Shown here piece after piece: positions 45,901-56,800 of a stretch of 64,000 nt of DNA. Under the pieces are notes generated by a model. The model was not told the origin of the DNA. It did not search any database and saw nothing but the letters and a program-made list of their open reading frames with translations. The translations under genes and the position numbers were made by a program. The stretch spans positions 1-64,000 of the forward strand of contig JAVYIG010009856.1 in the NCBI GenBank assembly GCA_035222895.1. Reading direction: 5' to 3'. This DNA is from Strongylocentrotus droebachiensis (taxonomy: Eukaryota; Echinodermata; Echinoidea; Camarodonta; Strongylocentrotidae). Positions within the stretch are counted from its first letter, which is position 1; each line of letters starts with the position of its first letter.

Positions 45901-47840
45901 AATGTGTGATGAGCCATTTTTCATAAAACATCTACAAGGCCTGCTGAACAAAATCTTATACATGTACCTGAAAATAGAAATGAAGAAGGTCAATGTAGTA
46001 ACGTATCGATGAAGACCATGCATAATATAAAAGCATCCAGGCTTTATCAGCATACATTTGAGGCATGTGAGAATCCTGCCACCAGTGCATACATGCACAT
46101 GTAAATTTAATTAGATTGCAATCAATAGTGTTAGCGGAGGGTGATCATACATGTACATGTAGGTCACATGAGACCAAAGATTATACACCCCCCCCCCCCC
46201 CTCGATCCATTCTGCGCATTTGCTGGAATGGGTATCAGTGATCCTACATTTGCTCCATTGACGATTGATCATTGCTCAAGGCATTAACCCTTTGGCTACA
46301 ATTATTCCACATTTTGTGGCTTGATTCAATAGCATTTGCATCAGAGCCCTAATAAATGTATGCAGTCCTGAGCATATACATGTGCAGTATATGCAGATAT
46401 TTACTTTTTGTTGTTGTTGAATTACCCACTTGTGAAGAATTGCATGCATTACATACATGTGCTTGTAATTCCCCGTAAGTTTTGTGTAAGCTTTGGGTAA
46501 ACCCATCAAGTCAAATATTGATGAAAGAATGCATAGAACAGAAAACCCAAATTGTGTATTATTTTATCAATATTTGTCTTTAGAAACATTTTTTTTTTTT
46601 GGGGGGGGGGGAATCTTTGCAAAAGTGTGTCTTAAATGTCATCTTTTTACATATTTTGTTATATTTTAGACAGTTTAGAGAAGCTTTAAGGATTCTGTTT
46701 ATTTACTGATAGCAAACTGTGCCTATCTGGTGTAGATGTTGAATTACTAATTCTCATGTATTGAATGTATGCTGTATACATTTAATTTAAATATGGACAT
46801 GTGCTTGCCTTCTTCTTAAAAATGGAAGTCCACCATCACAATCAGGTGGTAGTAATAACAGCAGAAAAACAAAAGTAGTGAATTAGTGAAAGTTTGAGCA
46901 ATTTCTGATTAAAAATACATGTAGGAAAGTTATGAATTTTTGAAGTCGCCTACAGCGAAACACCAATTGGGAAGATGGATGTATCTTTTTTAAACATTTT
47001 TTAATAAGACTATCTTGTTAGGACTCCTGCAAGTTGCTCTGTACAAAAGATATAATGAAATTTTATTTTCTTGCTTATTGATGATGGATTAGATCGGTTT
47101 CATACTTGGATTTTATATTTAAAAAAAAATAAAAAAATAAAGCCTGTGATATATGTTTTGTTTGAAGCTTCTAAAGTGATACAAATCATTTTTTTGACAT
47201 ACATTGCATCAGTATACTTACATAGCATAATATCTGTGAATAAAATAGGCTTGGCCAGCTAAAATTAGTATGGCAGCCGTCTTGGAAAAAAAATTGAAAA
47301 AATAAAAACAATAGTAAATAGTTAGATCTATGCCCTGCCTACTCCTTTTATTCAAAAGTCTGGACGAGAAACAAGTTATTTGTGTTATTTGGCCTACATG
47401 TAAGAGCTACTAACTTAAAACCATGATCAGATCTGAGATATGGGTTATCACTTACAGGGTATGGGGCAAAATAGCCTGAAGGACAGCATTGTGGAGGAGA
47501 GACAGGTATGAGGAAGGAAGAAGGAAGGAAGGATGGGTATGGAAAATTGGCAATGAAGTAAAGCACACACAGGGAAATGATGTTACAATTTAACATTTTA
47601 CTGATCATTGAAAATCTTTCATTGTGTAAACAAAAGAGTTCAATATATTTTGGGAAAGAGAAGGGTTATTCATCGATTAAAGTTAGCATTTCATTTAAGA
47701 CATACTGATTTTTGTTTTTCAGTCATCAAAGGAAACCTCAAAAGAAGGATAGAAAACTGAAATTGGATGACATAAAGAAAAAGAAAAATAGGAACAAAAG
47801 AATGGAGTCTCTTTGGCTTCCGGAATTGCGTGGAAAATAA
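39990..47840 (+). CDS. candidate 3' part of an unrecognised basic-protein gene, two exons
   Basis: Exon 39990-40105 lies between an acceptor (CCTTCTAG) and a donor (GTATGT) and encodes YFRLLTELLDLKTSKSARSS and onward to LLQIRDY. Exon 47723-47840 follows an acceptor (TTTGTTTTTCAG). It completes the split codon in phase and encodes a Lys/Arg-rich tail ending MESLWLPELRGK and a TAA. Matching phases and coding-like composition support one gene. The 5' exons are not identified and could lie between 38.0 and 39.9 kb, divergent from the MTRF1L-like gene. The 7.6-kb intron contains the nested transposons. The family was not recognised; the basic tail suggests nucleic-acid or nucleolar association, which is inference only. 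Confidence 0.35.
40466..40875. repeat. purine-rich tract with G runs
   Basis: About 400 bp of almost only A and G, with G runs at 40622-40648. The long minus-strand frame here (Phe/Ser/Pro only) is an artefact. Confidence 0.9.
40960..41967. other. intron/intergenic; GGTACC palindromes
   Basis: ATGGTACCCTGGGGTACC at 40959-40978 and a double CGGTACCCCGGGGTA palindrome at 41606-41637 flank 650 bp without coding potential. They may be the worn ends of an element. A (T)n run lies near 41370. Confidence 0.35.
41968..42096 (+). mobile_element. palindromic MITE family M1, copy c
   Basis: TTTCACAAAACTTGTCATCA and the core ATAAGCTACTGAAATCCTTG are intact; the right end is truncated after CATTGAAAAATGA. 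Confidence 0.75.
42100..42780. repeat. dispersed/duplicated repeat block
   Basis: GGTAAGACGGGTTATCGGCATC-like sequence occurs twice (42366 and 42638), each followed by AAGGCTACATGGAG and GGTCATGAAAT, so a unit of about 270 bp is duplicated. The left part resembles 29100-29300. Confidence 0.7.
43006..45171. mobile_element. hAT-like element nested in MITE M2
   Basis: Left CAGAGGTGCCAACC; right (inverted) CAGAGCTGCCAACC. The shared flank word GTCTAC is on both sides, compatible with an imperfect 8-bp target duplication. A second GGTTGGCATCTCTG at about 44793 is an alternative right end. No transposase frame. It contains the foldback element. Confidence 0.55.
43259..44658. mobile_element. 1,400-bp foldback transposon
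   Basis: A near-perfect giant inverted repeat bounded by TACGGAAGCTTAAACGTGCA and its inverse, with exact 6-bp flanking duplications AGTATC (43253-43258 and 44659-44664). Each arm is about eleven tandem units of about 60 bp built on AGGCGACTTGTACAAACTCG and CAAGGCGCCTTG; the switch point is near 43985. The architecture matches foldback (TU-type) transposons described from sea urchins, whose long inverted ends are made of tandem repeats. All open frames in it are repeat artefacts. Confidence 0.9.
45420..45486 (+). repeat. (ATT)n-tailed retroposon 3' end
   Basis: GTGTGCGCTATATAAG followed by (TTA)n, like 19045-19110. Confidence 0.6.
45487..47722. other. intronic/intergenic, nothing recognised
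   Basis: AT-rich, with ACATGTACATGT-type words, a C run at 46188-46201 and a T/G run near 46590-46610. Confidence 0.5.
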
Positions 47841-49218
47841 CCGGAATTAAGAGAAGGTCCTAGACACCAAGACTGCGAAAGAATGAGAGAGAAACAGTGC
47901 TTGTCTCAGTAAAAAGGGTTTATTTATTTATTTATTCATGTAAAATGTTTTATTTAATCATTCATGGCTAGATGGCAGAATTGCAAATACTTTTACAACC
48001 AGAATAGCTAAAATGGATACATGAATGAATAAGACTTCATTACTGTCAATGAAAATGCAACATTTTTTGACAAATTACATAATCTAGGCATCAATAAAGG
48101 TTTCTCATGATAAACATGCATGTAGTGGGCCCAGGGGTCTACTATGGGGATCTTTGTCATGACAAATATCAGGATATCTAGTATAGGGTTTACTCCAAGT
48201 AACACATTCGTCCTCTAAGTATCAAGGAATATTATGTATTTTTAATTTTAATGATTATAATATGGGAACTGCATAATGTATAAATTTATGTATTGACTTA
48301 AAAGAGGATGTTTTTACATCTACATGTATTGTCAACTAAACTATGAGTCTGACAGATTGAAGAAGATGGAAGCACATGCAGTAGCTCTCTAGAGTGCATG
48401 TGTAAGATCTTTACATTTTCATACCTAAAGGAAGCAATCTACATGTATACGTTTAAATGTCAATGCCTTCACGATAGCAAAGTGTATCGTCAGCCGGCTA
48501 GCGAAACAGTCCAATTGCTCTCACCCCTAGTGTCTCTGCCTGCATGTGCGTGTGTGTGTGCTTAGGGCAGTGTGTGGGTGCATGTTCGTGCGTGGGTGAG
48601 GGTGAGTGTGTGTGTGCGTGGGATGATCAGAGCAGAGGCTTCCTTGCCAAGATTTAATGAGCACGCATGTATTGCACACCATCGCATATCAGCACTAGTG
48701 AATAGGTCCTGCCTCGTTACTACAAGAGTGCAGCGTGCTCATGTGGATGTACATTTGGCAGGTGGCTATTTAGAATGCTTCTCATACCATCAGTGGTTGG
48801 CGGACAGTGTGCTGTAGAGTCCGTGTGTTGGAGCATTGGACATCTTGATGTTACCCTGTGAGTCGGAGTGAGGCTCCTGCATGGTGTCTGTGTCCTGGGT
48901 AGTTGGAATACAGTACTCTGCTGACCATGTAGCAGTTTGGAATAGACTATTTATTTCAGTTTGAGTATATGGAAGCTGTTTCTCAACTTTAAAGCTTTCT
49001 GTGAGACCTTTGCCAAATACGATTATAAAAGGATAAGTTTAAAAGGATTACTCATGGACGGAGGGATTCTTTTCTTGGAAAGAGGGAGCCCAACCTTGTT
49101 TCTTGACATGTTGTGAGAATTAAACAGTGCATTTTCATTTTTAATAAGGATATCTCACAATTAGAAGGGTAAGAATCATGTGTCCTCCTCATGTTCAGAA
49201 ATGAAAACAAATTGTTTG
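47841..49218. other. intergenic, GT-rich patch
   Basis: A GTGTGTGCG-type simple sequence at 48545-48620 creates a spurious 81-codon frame. No clear promoter or exon; the untranslated first exon of the DNMBP-like gene could lie here but is not evident. Confidence 0.4.
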
Positions 49219-49408
49219 CAGGCCTTAAATTAATCCAAGGCCACCAAGGCCATTGCCTTGGATGCCCCTTTGATTGGCCTCAATGCCCCTCTCATTGGCC
49301 TTGGAGATTTTTTGTGCCCTTTCCAATTCTTCCCATTAGTGCTGTAATATAGGAATGTGCCCTACAGAAAAGTGGCCTTGCCCTAAAAATGTTGAAATTT
49401 AAGGCCTG
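49219..49408. mobile_element. 190-bp palindromic MITE
   Basis: CAGGCCTTAAATT at the left and AATTTAAGGCCTG at the right, with further GGCCTTGG/CCAAGGCC words inside. Confidence 0.65.
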
Positions 49409-49794
49409 TGTTTGTTTTGTTTTCTTTACACCCAGTAATGTGTATATATATCAAGCAATGCAGATTGTTTTAAACACACTTTGAATTAAATCAGATGTAC
49501 CCCATTGTGAAGCTGATTTTTTTAGAGATGTGAAAAACATGTCCATGTACTGTACATGTAGTGATCATGTACTCCAAATTATAAAGAAATCTGTAAATTT
49601 CAAATAAATGGCCTTTTGTCTCCCCCTCCCAAGTGAACAATTTCAAGTTTGTTTGTTATTGTTCTTTACATGTTTGTTTTTGACTGTGTTAACATCTTCA
49701 GTAGATGACATGTGGACGAAACTGTAGGAAGTACTGAATGGAAGAAAACAAATGTTTTGCTGCATAATGTTAAATGTGCAACATCTCTAATTAA

Positions 49795-50333
49795 AGGTAC
49801 TATTGTCCCATTTGCAGGCCAAAAAAATGAAAAAGTTAAATTCCAACTGCATTTGAAAGATAATACTAATTTAGAACTTCCCTAAAAAAGGTGGGGCTTG
49901 AACATGTCTTTAAGTAGGAAAATAACGACTATTAGTTGTCAAATTGACTTTAGGGCTATAGAGCCCAAAAGTAATAGTCTTGATTTTCAGACAATTGTAC
50001 CGAATGGTCATACGTTTTATGCTGCGCAAAGATTCAATCAGTTTAATCTTGGCCATCACAAGAAGTGGGTTATTGATGTAGACAAATGATGTACCCTTTA
50101 CAACTCTTTTCATGTATGTTATTACCAAAGAAGAAAAAAAGCCAGTCAGTCACTCAATAGTGTCTGACAGTGAAGTCGAGCAAATAAACGGGTTTCCTTG
50201 CATAATTTGAATATGAGGACACTGCTAACGTTTAAATTTCACAGATAGGACATACATGACATATTCATAATTCCTGCAAATTAGTTCTACAGCATTTGAG
50301 GTTGGCTGCAAAAGGGACATACATGTAGTACCT
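49795..50333. mobile_element. 539-bp TTAA-flanked MITE
   Basis: TTAA at 49791-49794 and 50334-50337. Inverted ends are AGGTACTATTGTCCCATTTG and, inverted, AGGTACTACATGTATGTCCC, both continuing into TTTGCAG. piggyBac-type target site; no transposase. A direct repeat (TGTTAACATCTTCARTAGAT, GACATGTGGAC) flanks it at 49688 and 50388. Confidence 0.7.
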
Positions 50334-50459
50334 TTAAAATGATGACAAAAAGTTACAAGTTTATACATACTAATGAATTTACATGACTGTTAACATCTTC
50401 AATAGATAACATGTGGACAAAACTTTAAGAGGTTCGTACACTGTTCATTCATTCATTCA

Positions 50460-52394
50460 TTCAAAAGTGGTATTTATGAATGGAGAAACAAAAATTAGTT
50501 TGTTATTAGAGCCCATTTGATAGCTGTTTTTATGCAAAAAGGGGTTATATTTTGTTCACAATTTTATTACAATAAATATAAAAACACCATCGTCCATATA
50601 ATCTCAGAAACCTCACTGATTCCTTGTAAATCCTACCCAAATTTACTGTAAAATGGCCTACCGTACTCCTTGGTCCCTTGGTCCTCTCGCTTCACAGCAA
50701 TCTCCCTGATTACAAGGACCAAATGTTGGAAGCTCTGGTAGAGTGCCATTCCCTTTTTTTTTCCTGTAAGAAAACCCCCTTCCACGATTACAGCTTGTCT
50801 GATTCCTGACCCTAAATTATGTTGGATAGACTACCGTAATGAAATTCTTCCAGTTGGGAATTTATGCAACTCTGATGATTAAACCGTCTGGCTCTTTAAC
50901 TGTGTCGGGACAATCAAAATAAGTTAGGAAATATATGCACCGTCTCGTGGGAAATTTGACACCATTCGGGAGTTTAGTGTTTACCCAATAACAGGCATTG
51001 TCAATCACCAGGATTAGCCTTCAGTTTTTTGACGAGCAGGCCTCAAAATTTGCTATGCATTTTCTACCATTCACCCCGTATGGAAAAGCCGTTTTCCTAC
51101 ATATCCCTCATCCGTAAACCCTCTGAGAAGCTAGGGTTATTTCTTGATGGGACTATTTCTACAGGTTTGCTGTGTGCACGGCTTGTACATCCACTAATGG
51201 TATTTACACCAAGTCTGGTGTCGGCTAATTATGACCGTCTCCCTTTAAGAAAATTGAAATTGCGCTCCTCCTTTGCATGACTGATAGTCCGAGGAGGGGC
51301 GATGAAGCAGATAAATTAATGAATCGAGGACGATTTATTTTCACAGTTTTATTGAGTGGCACTCTAATGGGGCTGTGTGCATTCTAGTAGTGTCCATCTT
51401 GCTGTATGCCTGGGTTTGTTTACCCATCTGTCTACAGCATCTACTCTGAATATTTTTTGCCATTATAGTTTTGCCTGGATTGGGTAGTGAAATTTTGAAT
51501 TTGAAATAATCTCCTATACCACTCACTGTTGCTCAATGCAGAACATGTGCTGCTGGTCTTTGCTCTAGATCTACATGTACTAGTTAGCATTTGGTACCAA
51601 AGGCCTCACATTTCCACTGATCTTTTAAATTGAAGAGGTCCCACTTTGTGTGTTTTCTTCACTCTCTAAAAGATCAAAGTGCTTCATGTAAATGTACATG
51701 TACAGCTGTATCTTAAATTTTAATATTTCTCTTTGGAAAGAGTACTTCTATTTGTGTATTATTGAATGCACCATTAAAGCGTTAAAGAAACTTCCACGAG
51801 AAAGTAGCCAGTATAGTCATGGGTTTAAAAATAAATGACCTCTAACTGCTCATGTTCACATAAACTAGCCTTTGACTCAGATACCAGCCTTTGCCTCATA
51901 AACCTCTCTCTGGGTACTCAATGCAATGACGAATCAATCAATTTAAACCCATGGTCTGGATACCTGGAAGCTAGCCACCGGGCTTCTGTGCATGTGTGGA
52001 CTGATGAATGCTATGTAGTTTGTATTGTCCTGATACAGAATCTAATGAAACCAAGTTGAATTGTTTCCTATTGTAGTGCTTCTTCCTGATATTTTAAAGA
52101 TAAGGAGGATACAAGGCCAATATACATGTACGTACATTGCAGAATAACCTATTTTTTTATATATTTTTTTAACTACCTTTTATACTACTAGAAAAAGCCA
52201 TGCTAGGAAAAAAAATCCAAAGTTTAACCCTACATGTGAACAAGCTTTAAGGATTAGATACTTTATTATGCAGGATGATTCACTCAAGCTGATTCTCTAT
52301 ATGCGAGCCTTCAGTGAGCGATGATCGGTGGATGGATGCAATCTCATTTAGGGCCTCAACTAATCAATATGGACTAATTTCCTGCATGCATGCA
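50460..52394. other. intergenic, nothing recognised
   Basis: No coding signal or repeat family identified beyond a short (CATT)n near 50445-50463. Confidence 0.5.
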
Positions 52395-52518
52395 TTGGGA
52401 CAGGGAGCTTAGAGAGGGAGGGAGGGAGAGGAAGAGAGAGAGAGGGGGAGGGAGGGAGGGGTAGAGAGAGGGATGGAGAGATGGAGTGAGGGAGAGAGAG
52501 AGAGGGTAACAGATAGAT

Positions 52519-52550
<32 letters not shown>

Positions 52551-52945
52551 GAGATGGTAATGAGAGGGAGGAGAGAAAAGATGAGAGAGAGAGAAGGAGA
52601 GAAAAGATGAGAGAGAGAGAGAGAGAGAGAGGGAGGGAGCAAGGAGTGTGTGAGAGAAAGAGAGGGGGAATGAGGGAAGGAGAGAGAGAGAAGGGAGAGA
52701 GGGAAGATAAGAGAATGAGATAGAGGGAGAGAGGGACAAAGGGAGGGGGAGGGAGAGAGAGAAAGAGAGATAGAGAGAGGGGAGAGGGAAAATGAGAGAG
52801 AGAGAGGAAGAGAGAGAAATGGGGAGGGGGGGGGGGGGGGAAGGAGACAATAAAGAGAGGAATAATGGCAGAGACAAAGAGATAGACGAGAGAGAGAGAA
52901 TGGTGGGCACATGAAATGAAAGAGAAAGAGAAAGAGATCTTTGAA
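52395..52945. repeat. 0.55-kb GA-rich microsatellite
   Basis: (GA)n with GGGA interruptions and G runs. The long Ser/Leu/Pro frames on the other strand (about 200 codons) are artefacts. Confidence 0.95.
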
Positions 52946-53797
52946 GAGATAGTGTGTAATGATGGGGGTGGAATTCAGAATGGAAACCCACACTTACTCT
53001 ACATGTACATGTACGCGCGTGTTAAAGTATCCATGCTCTGTGTTGTTGAGGGTATCCGATGGTGTCTAAATTAGATTAGCGCTCCTCCTCCATAATATTG
53101 AATCAATATGCCCTTCATGTTTGTACGTGTACATACTGTATACAGGGGCTGAGATATAGAACAATAATGTGTGATACACTTATAAAATGTATATGTTCCC
53201 CATCTGTACAACTATAAACTAGTGTGGTGATTGTATGTAATTACTTGATTAAGATTTCCTGTGTCATTATTCGACATGTGATAGCCGAGCATTAATCAGT
53301 TCTAATCTGATAAGTCTCTTTTTAATTAATTCCTTCTCCAGCAGCAAGAGGAGTTTGGGAAAATGCATCTTTACTTTAAAGGGGAATTCTTTTCAATTCA
53401 ATATTGCTTTAATTTTTTACAAGGTTTCGCAGATCATACAGGCTGCAAACAGTGCAATATATATATGTTGACAATTTTTTAATATCACTTCATAATTCAT
53501 ATTGTTTTTAGAGGCTATTATGTTTTTGTTTGACTGGCAGATAAAGGAATCTGATGCACATGTTTCATTTATTTTATTTTACTTTACTTTAATCCTTTAC
53601 ATGTGTACTATACTTTTACTCAATTTTAATAGTTTAATTCAATTTCAATCTAATTCAATTTCTATTTAATTTACTTTGATTAACTTGAATTTAATTTACT
53701 TTAATCTGATCTAATTTTGAATTCAATTGTATGTTTAATTTGAACTAAATTAATTTAATTCAATTCCCTTCTTTTGATTTTTTTCTTGTTGCCATAG
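52946..53797. other. upstream intron/5' region of the DNMBP-like gene
   Basis: AT-rich, with degenerate TTTAATTYAATT repeats at 53580-53770. It ends at the acceptor TTGTTGCCATAG before the first coding exon. Confidence 0.6.
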
Positions 53798-53805
53798 AGA
53801 CCATC

Positions 53806-56800
53806 ATGGAGGTGGGGTCCAAGGTTGTAGCCATCTTTGACTTTGAGACCACGGAGCCCGGTGAGTTAGCTCTGAGAGCTGGTGATCAGGTGGACATCAC
53901 CTCATTGATCAACGAGAGCTGGATCAGTGGCACGTGTAATGGGAAGAGTGGGACATTCCCAGCAAGCTTTGTCAAGCCACTCAACGATGCGGGCTCAAAT
54001 AGTAAGCTTGATTTGTCCGTTTTAAAGTAAACACAACTTTTTCCCCTGGTTTTTGATAGTCCACTCTTTTCAGATTTGATAAAAGTATAACAAACAGCAA
54101 TGTACTGATAATGGTGTATATGCATGCTATTAAAAGATTTTCATCAGTTCACCCATTCTATTAATTTAACAGGTTCTATTAATTTTTAAATTGCACTTTT
54201 AATTTAAGTTTCATTATAAATTGTAATTACAAGACAAGTTGAGGAGTGCTGTAGGGGGAAATATAAGCAATGTACCAGAAATGTGTTACATGTATAAGGA
54301 TTTAAAATATACAACATGAGGAGAAACCTGACAGTGACAGTGATTCAGCTCATTTTTCGCCTCCCAGGCACAGGTGACGCCAATTACTTAATAATTTTAA
54401 TAATAATATTAATAATAGTAAATATACTTCCCAAAGCTGCAATGTATTCTCTTGTAGCCATGGTAGAATTTGTTAAATTGTTTTTAGTTGCACTTTTAAT
54501 TCAAATTTCATAAGAAATTATAATTTCAAGACAAGGCGAGTCCTTGTAGGTGATTATTATCATTTCAAATTTGGGTAATGAAAAGAAAATGTTTTGTAAT
54601 TGATCGGCTGCAACTGCAAGACAGGAAACAATTTCATATGAATGTCATTTTTTAAGGGTACATTCTAAGTGTGTATTCTCCCTTTTACCCCTTTTCTACC
54701 TGTAGCATCAGATAAGAGAGTAACGTCATATCAAGTCACAGCTATCCAGGATTATGACAGTTCTACAGATGGTGACCTCTGCTTCAAGACAGGTCAGAGC
54801 ATGGTTACCAATTATGATAATAATAATAATAAAGATTATGATAATGAATGATAATGATAGTGATAATGAATGTGATTTTGATAATCTATAATGAATGTGA
54901 TAATGATTATGATAATAAAAATAATAATAATAATGAAGATATTGATAAACTTTTGGAATAGTATATAGAGCAAATTCATTTCTTTGTGACGATTTACATT
55001 CACATGAAATTAAATTGAATTATAATAATATATAGAATTTAGTATCGATCAGATCAGTTTTTCCAAATTTTTATCATTGACAATGGTCTGTTTTCACTGA
55101 AACTTTCAGATTATCTTAAATTGTACATCTAGCGTTGAAGTCACTACCTTAACACCATTTTCTCTCGTCTGAACAATGCTACCATGTAACTTTAATGCAA
55201 GTTTGATTGTGTTTCATTCTGATTTCATCTCTTCATGGAGTTTGATGATCTTCCTTTTTACTATTTAAAAATCATCCTCAAGCTTATTGCAGGGCGCTCA
55301 CGTCCAGGGGGGATAGACGCTAGGCCGACCTTTTTAGGGTGAAGGAATAGGTTGTGCTAGAAATCATGTGTAGACATGTGGTCCCTATTAAAGCCCATCT
55401 GCACTAGTTTACAGGAGGGATTAGACCGCCCTGCAAGGTTACTGACAGGTGGTTATCTCATCAAATCAGCTCTCAATTAACATTAGAAAAAGAGGTCACC
55501 GATTAGGCATTGTTTGCTATATAAAGGGCGCAAGTAGATGTACGTAGTGCAGTGGGGATTTAAAGCAAGTTTGATAGTAGGCTTGAGGTTGCACCATGTG
55601 AGAAAGAGGGAGGATTGGGAAGTCCTGAAAAGTTTGATTGTGTTTCATTTTGTGGATTTCTTATCTTTGTGGAGTTGTATAAATTACATCTTTATTTTGT
55701 TTTAAATTATTATTTTCTTTGTTGATACAGGGGACATGATAACTGTTTCCATTGAGATTGATGAGCACTGGTTACAGGGCTCTATAGGAGATAAATCAGG
55801 GATATTCCCTGTGAGCTATGTGAATAAGGATGCATCGCTGCAACACAGCAACCAGGCCTCAACACAAGGTACGTTCATGGAACAGCCCATACTGTTGTCA
55901 ATCGTAATGATTATTGATTAATGATAGAACTAGTAGTAGCGATAATGATGAGGATTATGGAGATGATGATGATAATGATAATAATAATATTAGTAGTAAT
56001 CCAAATGGAATAATGATTAAAAAAATTATAACTATTATAATAATAATAATGATGATAAAGGTGATGACAATGATAATGGTGATGATAATAATACAAATTG
56101 AAGAAAGCTAAGAAAGCATGTATATGTTTGTTAGTAACAACCAGTAGAGCGACGGCTTTAAGTCCTCTCCAAGGGACTTGGTAATTAGAATTAATGCCTT
56201 ACCAAAGGACACGAGGGCATCGACCTGGTTTCAAACCTGGGACCTCTCGGTTATGAGACCACTGCTCAACCACTGAGCCAACGCGCTTCGTTTGATGACG
56301 ACGATGATGATGATAATGATGATGATGATGATGATGATAATAGTGCTAATGATAATAATAGTCAAACAATAATGAAATTGTATAAATGATGCAACTGCTT
56401 TGTAAACATACTGTACTGCGCTTTTATAGTTTGGTGTAATTTAGATTGTTTATTCACCAGGGATGCCAATGAGAAGCTATGGAGAAAGAGAAAACTACAT
56501 TGTAGACCATAGCACCACTGCAGTGCTTTTAATGTTGCTATACAATGCATTAACGTGACTTATATGTACTTACAAATCCAGAATTGGTTAAAATCTAATG
56601 AGTAGAAAGGAAACATGATTTTGCAAAAGAGTAAAAACCTTTTTTCATTTTTTCTCTTTCCAGATTACCAGGCAAGAGCCACTCAGAAAGTGACAGGACA
56701 ACTCAGTGAGGAGCTTAGCTTCATGGTCGGTGACATCATCACCATCACGGGTAAGGTGGATGATGATTGGTTGAAAGGAACAATAAACGGCCAATCAGGA

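Noticed and set aside
48572-48817. 81-codon frame after the GT-rich patch
   Set aside because: Starts inside simple sequence and has no recognisable feature.
52374-52993. Two minus-strand frames of about 200 codons
   Set aside because: Entirely Ser/Leu/Pro/Phe from a GA microsatellite.
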